Under the pieces are notes generated by a model. That model made no database searches and was not told the origin of the DNA. It worked only from the letters and a program-made list of their open reading frames with translations. The translations under genes were made by a program, and so were the position numbers. This document shows, piece after piece, positions 11,040 through 23,654 of a DNA stretch of 64,000 bases (position 1 is the first letter of the stretch; every line of letters begins with the position of its first letter). The stretch spans positions 58,731,403 to 58,795,402 of the forward strand of contig CM046303.1 in NCBI GenBank assembly GCA_025267735.1, written 5' to 3'. This DNA comes from Mactra quadrangularis. Its lineage: Eukaryota; Mollusca; Bivalvia; Venerida; Mactridae.

Positions 11040-11511
11040 TATGGTGGCTGTTTTATGCCATGTCGTATTTTCGTTTCTTCGCCGCGAAGAAACAAAAACA
11101 CGAAGATTCGACAAATCCATAGTTTGTCGTATCTTCGTTTTTCGTTTCTTCGTCAAGAGTAAGGCGAAAACACGACAAAATTTAATCCATAGTTTGTCGT
11201 ATCTTCGTCTTTTTGTTTCTTCGTTCCTTTGCCACGAAGAAATGAAAATACGAAGACACGACAGATGAAGGGCGAAAACACGACAAATCCATAGTTTGTC
11301 GTATCTTCGTCTTTTCGTTTCTTCGCCACAAAGATACGACAGATGTAAGGCGAAAACACGGCACATTTTAACTGTCGTATTTATTTTGTCGTGTGTTCGT
11401 TTCTTCGAAAAGACGAAGATACGATAAACTATGGATTTGTCGTGTCTTCGTTTTTTTTTTTCTTCGCGGCGAAGAAACGAAAATACGACATGTCATAAAT
11501 CAGTCACCATA
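11040..11511. mobile_element. Fold-back element with nested palindromic repeats
   Basis: A perfect 32-bp inverted repeat (11059-11090 against 11461-11492, starting CATGTCGTATTTTCGTTTCT) sits inside longer imperfect arms. The arms start at TATGGTGGCTG on the left and ATATGGTGACTG on the right (read inward). The interior holds at least four copies of a TCCATAGTTTGTCGTATCTT block and many TTCGTTTCTTCG / CGAAGAAACGAA palindromes, so almost any part can pair with another. The open frames that run through it on both strands are by-products of this repetition and not genes. Confidence 0.8.
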
Positions 11512-12327
11512 TATGTGTCTCTTAGAACTGTCTGTGATGAGGATGGTATAACGACTATGGGTGACATTTGTTCGTGTTGACAAGTCAAACAAATACACTT
11601 AAGTTTATGCTTAAGAAGGATCGTTCGAGAAAAAAACTTTATTCGGAATAGTCAATCAAATGATTTCAAGGTATATTCTTGTGATATTATGAAACACAAC
11701 TGCAAGAATGAACTTATCTTTGTTGCATATTGTTTTTTGAACGAATTTAAGTTAAATGTTAATATTTGAAAACTTCACTCACTTTTCATTAGTCTAAATG
11801 TCTTCGTCTTCGGCTCAGTTCCCTCCTACATACTTGCGGTAGAATATATTTATTTAAACAGGATGTCCCCAAAAAAGGTTATACTTTCATTCATTGATTT
11901 ATAATATTATTAAAAGTTCTCTGATACATTTCAAAATGTGTACATGTATATGTATAAAAAAGTATGAAAAGCACTTCAAATGACGTCATTGTAATAATTT
12001 ATGACGTTTTTTATCACGTGGCCACCTTTCGTTTTCTTCCCTCAACGGACTAGCACTTTGAAATCGTCAATGACACTGTGCGCATGTTTCCTTATAAATT
12101 TTCCCCACTTCTCGTATCATGTTACTCAGTAACATGTTGGTGTCTGGGGTGTTGGTTTTTTATCATGATTTGTATGTCACTGATTATATGGAGAATATTG
12201 GTACTGTGGTAAAAGCCTAAGACTATCATATAATTAGGCAATTACAATCTAATCCGAAGTGACATATGAAATATACTATCGTGTAATTGGGAGATCTCAA
12301 AAGGTTTTAGTAACAACCATCAGCGAA
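11512..12327. other. AT-rich stretch, no gene seen
   Basis: Nothing gene-like. One perfect CRE palindrome, TGACGTCA, lies at 11981-11988, with a TGACG half site about 20 bp further on. Without a nearby transcription unit I give it no function. Confidence 0.45.
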
Positions 12328-12650
12328 GACAAGACAAGACAAATTTTTATTCAAGAAAGGCAAGACTAACGGCCTAAATACAGCAATACAATATACAAAA
12401 TTGTGTGGTTATGTTGGCATTTAGTAATAAATCGGTATAATATAGAATTACTTGACTAATTATTAATACTTTTTCATGAAAATAAAGGCCACCGGCCCAA
12501 AACACAACAATGAAATAAACAACATTGTGTAATTGTGTTGATTTCTAGTATTAAAATGAAACAATATATAGAATTATTAAACCAATCATCATTTATAGAT
12601 ATTTAAGACAATTAAGGCCACCGACCCAAAAAGAAATACAAGAAAGTATG
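12328..12650. repeat. Minisatellite-like repeat of 123-129 bp, about 2.3 copies
   Basis: Successive copies are marked by GGCCTAAAT near 12371, CCGGCCCAAAA near 12492 and CCGACCCAAAA near 12621, each followed by an ACAACA/ATACAA block and a TATAGAATTA block. It is preceded by an ACAAG simple repeat (12328-12345). Read on the minus strand, the layout (repeats, then AATAAAAATTTG, then TCTTG repeats) resembles the 3' end of a LINE, but no coding remnant is attached. Confidence 0.6.
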
Positions 12651-13145
12651 TTTTATTGAAGAAATAATTCTAAACTAGACCTTATAACAGCGTGTCACAT
12701 AAATGTTTAGTTTCTCATTAGTCATTGACATTCTATATGCTATTAAGGTCCTTCTAAGTGGACCCTTAATGTTTTAGTATATTTACAATAAAGCTCGAAG
12801 TTTCAACGACAAAAATACGCCTATCTGTAAAATACCAACATTGTCTTGCCTTTTTAATAAATCAAAACATCATATTTAAATAAACTTGCTTAAAGGCTGC
12901 GTAGAGGATCGTCAATAAATCACTTCAACCCAGCCCCAATTGTTTTCATACCACTATCAAAAATACATCAAACTTTCTATCGATTGGCAAGGGTACTAGT
13001 TGACACATTGTTAATAGGTTATTACCAACTAACGTAATTCAGTATTCAGACAATTCCGTAATTTTCTTGTTAATACTGTTACCCTTGATTTTCTAAAGCC
13101 AAGTTTATGCTACAAATTCTCCATAGTAATTAACTACTTATTAAC
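12651..13145. other. AT-rich stretch, no gene seen
   Basis: No gene signal. A lone mismatched copy (CTAACGTAATTCAG, 13029-13042) of the 15-bp motif of the 3.2-kb element occurs here. Confidence 0.45.
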
Positions 13146-13221
13146 GAGTTGATGCGGGAGACGATCTATCTGGTGGAAGATCGTCACTACTGGGTCAATA
13201 TCCCTCATGACAGATAGCCGC
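13146..13221 (-). CDS. Candidate short exon, unknown protein
   Basis: On the minus strand a 76-bp block has a plausible acceptor (pyrimidine-rich TTCACTACTTACATCAG just upstream) and a plausible donor (CTC followed by GTTAAT). It is open in one frame with unusually balanced base content for this region. The peptide begins RLSVMRDIDPVVTIFHQIDR and looks protein-like. I do not recognise it, and I see no partner exon nearby. It could be a chance frame or a relic of a transposon ORF. This is inference from composition and splice-like borders only. Confidence 0.22.
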
Positions 13222-13657
13222 CTGATGTAAGTAGTGAATAGTGCTATCAACAATCTAATCTCATTATTTACTCTTGATTTTATGAGAGAGAAAAAAAACT
13301 TGTGAAGTACATTTCAAATGAAAATAATTTTGTTACTGCCAATGGACAAACAGAGTCCGAATGAAAACAAGAAAATAAGTTGAATAATATTTTCCTGCTT
13401 AGTTTAAGTCCAAGCAAGTGTGAGATTGATGAACCCTATAACCTAGTTAAAACATAAGTAACAATTACTTTGCCACTGTCCCTTCTATGGTGGAAACCTC
13501 TCGCGTTCTTGTTTTGGCTATTGATAGTAAGTCATTTCCTATAACTAAGTTTAAAATCTAAAACGAAATCTGAGCTTTTCGGGTGCGTGAAAGGTCTGTG
13601 TTTTTATTTTGGTGTGCCTGATATTTTCAGATTCCTTTTCAAAATTTACTAATCTGT

Positions 13658-13966
13658 TTGTTTGTTTTTGTTTTTATTGGGTTTAACGCCGTAGCAACAC
13701 GTTGTATAGGTTGTCAGTCAACCTACCCACTGTTCCTGGATAGGCTAAATCTCTGGATTTAACTGTTAACAAACTACTAAGCACATACTTTCGTCAGTGA
13801 CTGACGACTGCCCTTCATAAATAAGAATCATTGGTAAGAGAGAGAATGACCGTAGAAACAATTTAATAACCAAGCTCTACGAAAGTCTGCCCCGCCTGGG
13901 AATAGAACCCACGACCCCTCGATCAGTAAACTTGTGTGCTACCACCTTGAGCTAGCCGGGCGGCTT
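13658..13966 (-). mobile_element. tRNA-derived SINE, family A, near full length
   Basis: Flanked by an 11-of-12 direct repeat (TTACTAATCTGT at 13646-13657, TTACAAATCTGT at 13967-13978). The tRNA-like head is at the right end on the minus strand, with GGCTAGCTCAAGGTGGTAG and GGGTTCTATTCCC; the B-box has one change from GTTCNANNC. The 3' end of the minus-strand RNA carries GTTGCTACGGCGTTAAACCC followed by an A-rich tail. The family has at least three scattered copies here and further ones inside the tandem array. Confidence 0.85.
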
Positions 13967-13978
13967 TTACAAATCTGT

Positions 13979-16900
13979 ATCTGTATGATACATGTATGGA
14001 AAATGCCGAGAAGTTACGAGTAATGTATTGACTGAAATTAAATCATTCTGTCATTACTTTAACGACTTTTAATCAGTCCTCTAATGTTGTTTTTGTTTGC
14101 TTTTGGAAATTTCGCCAACAATGCCATTTATTACATGATTGTAAAAAATTATACATGTAAAAATCAAAGCACTGAAGTGCTAGAGGAACGATAACATGAA
14201 ATTATCAATTATTCAGTTTCATCACTTACCGTTTCTACAGTTTGTCGATATTGAGATATAATTTGATGATTGGAGAGCTTCGTGTTGCTAACGGTTGTAA
14301 CCTCATGGAACTATCCCTCATGGTATTATTAAAGGCGTATAGTAGACAATGAAAAAAAGACATTCCTTGTTCTGAAAAACTCGCTGAATAATTATCACTT
14401 AGCATATAAAGAATAAAGTTGATAATTTTGTACACCACAGACTTTCATAAGTTTACTCCTACGAAGGGATAGCCAAGTGCATTGTACGTGGAGGAAGGGT
14501 TGGAATTATTTTCTTCTTTAAAGGTACTCATTCACAGATTTCAACTTTAATATTAATTTTTCTAAAACTATCAAAATTGTATGGAAATATTTTTGGAATC
14601 AGGAAAGTAGTGTTTTGAAAATAACAATTTTAGTGCAAATTTACGTACAGCTACAAATGAGTGTGTTTCATGTAGTAATTATAATTTATCATAATACAAT
14701 CATCACAATTTTCTACCTTCAGTTTGCTTCACATGTGCCCGACAAAATTATTCCTTCTGTTTGTATTCTTTAAAATATACGATAAGAATGGAAAATTCGT
14801 CGAATAAAATGCAAAATCAGTACGTGCATTTTGCCAATATCTTCTGATAAAGCGTGACTTACACAAAAAGACATAAATATACAGTAAATACTGAATTTCA
14901 TGTATTCTTGCATAATGGTCAAGCTCAGGTTAATATTGTCGGACTGTAATATGTTGTATATGTATCTATTTGTATTTATTTGTACTCCTCGTCGACGATG
15001 TTCTTAATGTGAGTTAATTAAGTTCAGTTCTGTTCCAATCTGATTAAAACCCGATCTAAAATTTCTGCTCGCCTACTCGCTAATTTAGATCTGGCCTTTT
15101 CCAAACGAGGGTCACGTTCAGGTGACTTTTTTCATCATAATATTAATGACGAAATTGTTATGATACGTAGATTGTTTATATCGTCTACGTCTGTACGACA
15201 ATGCTCTACAGGATATCTGTTTACGGAGATTGGTTCTGTTCTGTCCAGTAAACCAACAAATGTTAGAAACTATACAAAAATGCCATGTATAACATTATTG
15301 GAAACGAACTAAATAAAAATTAACGTTACATGAATAGCTTGTTTTGAACAGAATTTATAGTAATACGCGAAATGTGTTCATTAAGGTGAAAGAGTATTTT
15401 TTAAAAGAGGTCTCGAAAGTCAAAATTGTGTAGACAAATTTTGGAATCAGTAAAACAATATTTTATAATGACAAACAGGCACCGACAGGTAGTTTTAAAG
15501 CAAACACCAACTCTGTTGGTGGGTAGTTTTACAAATAGTCTGGAACAGCTTTGAGATAAGAATGACAGTTTACATGATTTCAACACTGCTGTAAGGAACA
15601 AGGAGAATATTGAATAGAATTTGCGAGAAGGAGAAACAAATTAACAAAGCACTTACATAGAAATAAGTTTCAAAATTTTTAAGTGCTAAAATGTAATTAA
15701 TTTAATTCCAAATAATGGAAAGAAAGACAAATACATGTCTAAAACTGAATGCATAAGATTGCATGTTGAAAATATTCGCCAATTTCTATCAAAAATATTG
15801 AGGCGCTGACTTCATTAGTGAAGTCTGTCAGTGAGTCTGTTTATCATTAATTTTGATCATTGTGCAGGAAATATCCACTAAATATGTCACAGCACAAAAA
15901 GGAACTAGATTTGCATAATTAGATTTATTTGATGTCCTTCCTACCACGCGACTTGCTTTAGATATTTTACGTCATTAGCTTTGTTGTGAAGTTTGTGTAC
16001 ATTGTAAAACTGATTCATCATTTCACCAAGATTTCTCTTTGTTGTCAATTTCATACAACAAATTTCAATGTAATGCCCTAAACAGGCGTGTGGAATGTTA
16101 GTTATTTTCAACATGTCCACGAACTAGTTAATTTAAAAAATCAACGTGTCCAGGACCAAAATGCACTTGTTAAGAAGTTCAGTGGTCATAAAGACTGGCG
16201 GATACAGTGTATTTAATGCTAAGTTCACCCGAAAGTCTAAACATCTACTTATATTAGCCCATGAAAAATTGTTGTAGTTATTGCTGTTATTGTATCAGTA
16301 ATACATATTGTGAAAGAACTTAAGACGTACAGTGTATTGGCATGAGGAAATACTTCTTGTCAAAATTTGACATATCTTTGTAACGTTGAACTAACGTTGT
16401 TTGAGATAGAGAAAGTATCTCTATTATATTTCTACAATGTTCATGTTGTTCTGGATACTTTGTGCAGACATTTCATGGCTTTTATGCGTAAACCGCACCA
16501 TTTGTTTCAATAATCGTGTACGTGCATGTTATTCTGCATTCCAACATTCTGTCTTTACCAGGTTCCATCACAATAACCGTAATAAGTATTGACATTCATA
16601 TAAATTTCAAAACTCAATATTTAATTATAAGCGATTTCTACTTCCAAACAATACATTTGTTAATCATAGTATTAAATCAAATGGAATCCAACTTCTATCT
16701 AGAATTATTAAGTTCTTCTTAGACGCAATGAGGACTTATATTGCAAATTTACAAAATGTGTACTTTTGTTCGAAAAATAAATCCTTATATAGTAATCAGA
16801 CAAGACTTTTTGACAGTTAACTTATGACAACAGACGTCTTGACTTTCACTTTTAGAGATAAGCCAATGACAAGCAAATACTTCATTCCTGAAATTGATTA

Positions 16901-18565
16901 AAAATTGACACTGACTGTAGCATTTACTTTCTGGAAGAGATGTTTTCTTATATAATTTGCCTCAATCTTGAGCGCTACGTATACTGATTGCTTTCTGGAG
17001 AGTTGTGATTTTTCCATACGGCTTAATTAATATGTAAGGTTAATTATTGTCAATGCTCTGAAAACCACCACAATCTTTACAAGGTGTTCCCCGTATTTAG
17101 AAACGGACTGTGGCAAATCCTTGCTGAAATTTGTCGCGGACGATTACATTCGACTGCGCGTATGCAATTGAAGGGGTAATTGCTACTTCGATTAATATAG
17201 TCCGCAATACGCGGTAAAAAGCAGACGATATGCTGTTTGTGCAAATAAAGTACATGTATGTCTTTCCGGTTTATGTAGGAGGGAGGTTCTCTTGCATTGC
17301 TTCCTCTCGTTATATAATCTCGTGTTTATATGTTTTATCAGAATCCTATGCTCGACAGCGCTATTGGTGCTTTGATTTGGGAATGGTAGCTTCTTTGAAC
17401 ACGCCAACGGTCTTTGAATTGCTGATAAAATGACGTTCTAAGACGAGATGAAATATTAATGATTCTGTTATAAATACGATTGAATGTCCTTTGGGTAATA
17501 AAACGTCTGAATACCACGTGATTAGAATATTTTTAAGACTGATGATCAAGATGACTTATGACCTTCGTGTCTGTAGAAGCTGATTTTATTTAACGGCGTA
17601 AAGGTTTTTATATATCTTTCCCATAAAGGATAAAAATAATCAAAACTGGTTCAATACCTCATTATCGGACAGGGTATATTTCAGACAATGTTCTGTATAT
17701 AAAATTATTGCTATTTTTACCATCTTAGACAATGCTGCAAATCATAGGTTTTTTTACTATCTTAGGTTTATGTTAGTGACGTACTATTATTGCCATCTCT
17801 AGGATACAGTTGTCAAAGACAGCTAGTGAAATATTCCACTATTAGTACAGCCAAAATTAATTATCATAATAACGGAATGCTTTTGATGTAAGGTTCTTTA
17901 ATAATCAAATTAAACATACAGAACTAGAAAATCGCATGACTTTGCAATGGCCAATGCGGTCTTTATAGCCAACTATTCTCTTCAATAAGTTCGTGAGTAC
18001 TACATACTAATTTTGCTGTAAAGACTGACAAAAACATGTCGATCATTTTGAAATCTTAATGGTTTAACACAACGACGCAATTTCAGATATAAAACATATG
18101 TAGTAAACAACATAAATATTTCAACTTTCACGCAATACTAGTGATTTTGTCACTTTGCATTCTTTTATCTAAGATTAGTTCTGTCTCATCTTAAATAGTG
18201 TTTGTTTCACCAGAATCGTGTTGTTGCAACATTTTCAAACTATAAAATCAGCTGCAATACAAGAAACTACTTGGTTTTCATATCATCGGAACTTAAACTA
18301 CAGCTGCGGTCATTTTCAATTGACATTATTAATTTAGTTGTTTACATCGGTGCATGGATTTGTACAAAGCCAAATCTAAGTTGGAATTTGAAAGCTGAGC
18401 CGCAACTTTGCTTGTTGTTATCGAGTATTCCATCAAATGATAATGCCACCAGCACATTTCAAATTACCCAATTGTTATTTCGTAATTATCGGATGCTTAT
18501 CACAAATTGACTACATCGATAATTCTTTGGGATAAAAAAAGTTTTCCCAGCTGCCATCTTTGATA
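13979..18565. other. 4.6 kb without identifiable features
   Basis: No coding domain, RNA gene or convincing repeat was found. The open frames (at most 102 codons) are AT-driven and carry no motif I recognise. A short inverted repeat GATCTAAAATT / AATTTAGATC lies at about 15052-15098 within a locally GC-richer patch. Confidence 0.5.
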
Positions 18566-18569
18566 TCTA

Positions 18570-18672
18570 AGCAAAACACCTCTCGAGCTGAATCGCGAGC
18601 GCTTGCGAGCACTCGCGCGGGCGCCTGCGTTTAGAACGAGAGCGCTCGATATCGCCCCGAGCGCTTGCATTG
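18570..18672. other. Isolated GC-rich patch rich in GAGCGCTTGCGA-like words
   Basis: About 100 bp with many CpG and GCGC words (repeated GAGCGCT and GCTTGC) inside DNA that is otherwise strongly AT-rich. It forms several short self-complementary words. No coding frame or tRNA-like fold is evident. Confidence 0.5.
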
Positions 18673-19639
18673 TTGAACGCATATCAGCTTTTACTACTCG
18701 TTATAACCTAAAAACCAATTGTGTTACAAAATTACGCTTAAGTATGAGCCTTAGGTGGCTTCTTCTTCTTTAAAAGCAACTAAAAGAAAAGAAAAAACCT
18801 ATGTTTGATACCTTAGTTGATTTTCTTTTGTAAAATGCAACAGGTGCAACAAAGCCCGATTAAGATAAGATTACGACATACAAAACCATATATATATATT
18901 TTACCATAGGTAAATTACGTTTATACACGATGTTTTATTTTATTATGATACATGCTCCGTATTTATAATTTTCTAAAATAGTTTAAGAAGTAAACATATG
19001 TTACAAAGTGCATATTAAGTATATCATAATAAATAATACAATTTGTGAAGGCGTTACTTACATATGGCAATAAATCATTATCAGTTTTTGTCTGTCGTTA
19101 TGTAACGATTCTGACGTTTCTTAAGACATAAATCTGGTCAGTGTCATTATGACATTGTGGTAAAACTAGACGCTAGCGATGTCAAGAGTGTCTGTGGTAG
19201 ATTTTCATCTAAGATATACGGTCCCTAATGCCATTCACAGCTTTAAATAATTATGTAAAAACGTTATCAAATTGGTTAATAATTTTTTATGGATTACTCA
19301 CATATGAATTACATAACTTTTACGTGTCCGTAAAAAATCTACCTTGACAATTTCAAGTATATAATTTGGCGCGGCGCGATGTTTAAAATCCTTAGGAAAA
19401 TGTTTTGATTACTTTGTTGTGACATTCTTTCTTTGGGTACACCTTGTTTAAGGAAATAATGCCCGTTCCAAATAGTACAACCCAATAATTGGGTATGAAC
19501 ATTCAAACTTCAAACTTCTTCATATGATTAACCGCCTATTTCTATAATACATATTCAATGTACACAAATACGTATAAATAATAACAATAATAGATAAGTA
19601 AAAACCCTCCACCATAAATACATGATGTTAATACTATTA
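18673..19639. other. AT-rich stretch, no gene seen
   Basis: No feature supported. Confidence 0.5.
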
Positions 19640-21030
19640 CACAAAAACTTGGATGGGTAACACCATGTTTCAATGAGATATTAATAAATGAGTTATTAGA
19701 GATAAACATTATTCTAGGAAACATTTTAGCAATTTTGTTGGCAGTATGTCTAGCTCAATGAGTTGGTATTTAAATCACATATAAAATTTCTGACATCTTC
19801 AATTGTAAAATCCTTAAAATGGCCAAGGCTATGAACACCCCTCTGTTGGGGTGAGTAAGTTTGAAACTGCAGCAAGGATTCTCTACTTTTTGAAACTTTA
19901 TTTAAGAAATAATCGGCAAAATTTTCTGCTATGGAGTGATCAGAATCGCCAATCGTCATTAGATTCTCAGATCTCACTTCTGTCATTTCTACAATGAATT
20001 TATATAATTGTTTTGTATCATCTTTAGCATCAAGAACTCTTTGACTAAGTGATTTGACCTTTTTCTCATTAAATTCATAATGATAACGATTGTGCATCAC
20101 CTCGAAAGTTTCTAATTGTACCGGCTTTCCATATTTCTCCATAATATTTCTTGTTTTCTTTTTCATTGAACTTTTAAGAAAGACTAAGATATATGTAAAC
20201 CATGGTTTTGGAGCCCTGTGAATCTTTGTTTTTTATTATTGGAGCATGCTTGTCAAGAGTGGTTTGAAGTTTTGATTTCACAATATTCACGTAAGAATCA
20301 ACATCTTTACTATCAATAGTAATGTCTTTTAAATAAGGAGCCAACTTTCCATGATTGATTGTTTGTGAGATTACAAACTTTTAGAGATTTTCTCACAATA
20401 TTCTCTTTTTCTACATTTATTAGTAACTTAACTACACAATGATCCGATAAAATGGTCCCTGTTCACATTTGTTTACCTGTATACCATTTACTGTTTCAGT
20501 AAGTACAAGATCTAATGTGTTACCATCGATATGTGTTTTAAAATTTACTTGCTGTTCTAAACCAAAGGAATGAAGACAATTAATAAATTCAGAAACAGTC
20601 GTGGATCTATCGTCTAGATGTAGATTAAAGTCTCCCATTATTAACAGATTAGAAAAGTTAGGAATTTAATCTTAAATAAATTGATTGAAATCTTCTACAA
20701 ATTGAGAGACAGTGGCTGATGCTGGGGGTCTGTCAATTCCAATACAATGGAATGCAATATTTTTGAAAATCAATTTCAATATACCAAATTTAAAGCTTTT
20801 TGTATTCCCTTTCTTAATTTCATTGATGTTAATTGCAATGCGACTAGTTATATCTACCCCCCCTCCAGCTTTATTTTGTCTGTTGGCTACTGTTAATAAT
20901 TTATGTACCCATTTTTATCATCTGAAAACCATGTTTCTGTCGATACCAATATCAATGAGTTATGTTTAAATCTGTAGAAGTTCATCACCTTATTTACTTT
21001 TTGATTCAGCAGGTTCATTGTTTAAATTAC
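19640..21030 (-). pseudogene. CR1/L2-like non-LTR retrotransposon ORF2 remnant (endonuclease and start of RT)
   Basis: Read on the minus strand, the order is as follows. An endonuclease start resembles the apurinic-type family: a KV..V block, then a TETWF motif near 20940. A G-rich patch followed by a DI-containing string comes next. Then MGDFNLHLDD starts at 20638, then GNTLDLVLT, and after a frameshift a terminal SDHC motif. The connector has LDKHAPI and AENFADYFLNKV, and finally LDILPTKLLK with INISLKHGV, which opens the reverse transcriptase domain. At least three frameshifts and several stops separate these blocks, so it is dead. The RT core and 3' end are missing. That is unusual, because LINE copies normally lose their 5' end; a later deletion or rearrangement at about 19640 is implied. 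The clade assignment is inferred from motif style. Confidence 0.8.
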
Positions 21031-22194
21031 ATTAATACTCATGCCCTATTATACAAAATAAAGTTGTTTTACTTTCAATATAAGCATACATATTCATCAT
21101 ATGTGTGAGCAAGTCATGTTTTCAAGTTCTTTAACATAAATGACCTGCTATACAATTTTTAGTTGTTTTACTTTAAATATAAGTATATTTAGTCACACTG
21201 CGTGAATAAGTCCATTTACAAAGTACATAAATATAATATACCCAAAATAAGGCCGACATTGATAAACATTTAGTTCTGAGGCAAATCGTATGTGGTCCAA
21301 TCGTTTCATTAATCAGAAATTTCTAATAATTTTCAGAATGTATAGTGTTGACGCCAGTTGACAAGAAATGTCTTTAAATGAACATTAATTTTAAAAAGAT
21401 CATATTGTTGAAATTAGATAATTGTTCTTTATAGCTAAAGTATCATTTGGGATTTTTATTTTTCTAAATAGTCTTTATCAACTGATATAATTAGCTGATC
21501 TGGATTGTTGTATTTTATCTTCGATATTTCCATATACATCATCTAATATAGGTCAATCTGATTGCTAGAACAACAAAAGATGATAATATTTTATTGAAAC
21601 TACGATGACTATAAACATAGAAACATGTCTTCAAGAACCGTCAAACAAAAAACTAGATTTATGAGATAACTATATTTCTTTTGTCTTCAAATATTTTTAT
21701 CATAAAAATAGTATTGTATACAATGAATGTAGTGACAATGGGATAATACCTCCTGTCATTGTTTGACATATATTCATTATGGTTCAATGACTTTTAAGAT
21801 TGCCAGAAAGCGTATGAGGGTATAGAATATATAAAATATCTTTATCAGTCAGTCGTTCGTCGTAGACAATTTTAACATTATTGTTAATGTACCGTATTGT
21901 TACATCCATGTTGTTTTATATTGTATTGTTCAATTGAGACAAAACACAAAGAAACCAGACTAGCTGAAAGAAAAAATTCTGGTGAGACTGACTTTTCGTT
22001 TTTGAGGCGTTGGTAACGATATAAACAATGCTATAAATAGGCATTCAAGGAAAACTACGGACAATCCTTTCGTCTAGATGCTAAAACATCTATTTCACAG
22101 TGTACGTATGAATTATAAAAAGATACGTAATTTATGTATTGCGTGTTTGTTTTCTGGAGACCACACTGTGAGTTATTTTCTGACAATGTATCCG
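21031..22194. other. AT-rich stretch, no gene seen
   Basis: No feature supported. The part next to 21030 may be further decayed LINE sequence. Confidence 0.5.
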
Positions 22195-22503
22195 CTTGTT
22201 TGTTTGTTTTGTTGGGTTAAACGCCGTAGCAACACATTGTATAGGTCATACAACGGCGGTCAGTCAACCTACTCACTGTTCTTGGAAAGGCTTAATCTCT
22301 GGATTTAGCTGTTAACCAACTACTAAGGACATACTTTCGTCAGTAACTGACAACTGCCCTACAAAATTAAGAATCATTGGTAGGAGAAAGAATGGCGGTA
22401 GAAAACGACTAAGCTCCACGAAAGTATTCCCCACCCGGAAATCGAACCCACGACCCATCGATCAGTAGAATTGCGTGCTACAAACTGAACTAGCCGGGCG
22501 GCT
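22195..22503 (-). mobile_element. tRNA-derived SINE, family A
   Basis: Same organisation as the copy at 13658-13966: tRNA-like head at the right end on the minus strand (GCCCGGCTAGTTCAG and GTGGGTTCGATTTCC), then AGTTACTGACGAAAGTATGT, AACAGCTAAATCCAGAGATT and the GCTACGGCGTTTAACCC 3' block, followed by an A/C-rich tail. The B-box is close to consensus. I could not confirm a target duplication. Confidence 0.82.
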
Positions 22504-23089
22504 GGAGAACATCATGCTTGAGTATAGGTTTACAGATGTTACAACGATGCGTTCCCTGATAACGCATACATCTTTACAGCAATATCTTTTTCGGCGATGC
22601 TGTCTATGCCTACGTTCGACATATATTTTAACCAATAAAATTGAGCCTATCATACATGTTTATCCAATATAATTCTCTTTCGGTATAAAAATGATGGTAC
22701 CATTACTTATTTGTGATAAAAAAATGCGTAACACGGACAGTAGTTGCAGACTATCTACTTTGCGTATTACAATGCTAATTAATTATATATTGTCGTGATA
22801 CGATCCTGGCAGTATGACTGAACTTCGTATATGACTATTTATACTTCAAATAAAATGAACCCTTCTAAGCACCGAATATTTTTTAATAACAGTTTTTGTT
22901 TATCTTTGAGTTCTATAATACCTTTTGTCTTAAAAAAGAAAAATATTCCTGAACTATATATTACATTTTTACCATTTAAATGACGTATGAAATGTTTGTG
23001 AACGATAAATATGTACATGTTTTAGCCTTTAATATTAAATATATGTTCTCTTCTGTTCATACTATAAGCATACTTATTGCGTCTTTAGT
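22504..23089. other. AT-rich stretch, no gene seen
   Basis: No feature supported. Confidence 0.5.
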
Positions 23090-23520
23090 TTGAATCTTCC
23101 TAACTGTTAATGTACATTCAATCTGGACACGACATACTTAAATTAAAATTTCCACTGACGAGTATATTTAGATACACTTACTAGTTTATATAGTAATACA
23201 ATTGCTATCCTAAAATCATATGTTACAGCAGAATCCAATCACGGTATTTTATTGCGAACAAATATCTAGTTCAGACACAAGATTTAAGGAAACTCTCTGT
23301 ATGTCAATTTTCTGCAAATCACATCTAATGATGACAATACATTGATGTTGCACAGATATGCAAATCGAGTTAAATCAAGAACATTGACTAAACCATGACA
23401 TAGAAAGCTAATTAAGACGATGACGCGACATTGCTTGTTTCGGCTGAGCTTTTAGATACCAATTATGAATAAGAGATAAAGGAAGTTACAATTTTAACAA
23501 CCATCAGACGTAGACATCTG
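23090..23520 (+). repeat. Older diverged duplicate, copy 1
   Basis: The order of shared blocks matches 25255-25690: AACTGTTAATG / AACAGTTAATG, then CTGGACACGACAT, then AGTATATTTAGATAC / AGTATATTCGGATAC, then TTGCTATCCT / TTGCTGTCCT, then an AAATATCTAGTT / AAATATCTGGTT block, and near the end AGACATCTG. Identity by eye is only about 65-70%. The duplication is therefore older than the tandem array that begins at 25716. Confidence 0.5.
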
Positions 23521-23654
23521 ATTGATTATGATTATTTTTGCTAGATAATTTACACAAACTAAAGAAATATAATTGGTCTTGTCGGTTGATAAATGAAGCC
23601 CTAACACAAAATGGTACTGCACGAAGCGAACAAATTTCTGGCTTGTCTGCTTAC

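Noticed and set aside
10971..11366. Minus-strand open frame of 131 codons with repeating peptide blocks, and several overlapping frames on both strands
   Set aside because: They are the translation of the fold-back element's nested repeats; the same block appears in several frames and on both strands.
18202..18510. Plus-strand 102-codon open frame
   Set aside because: No domain, no splice or start context, AT-rich composition; length is within chance for this base content.
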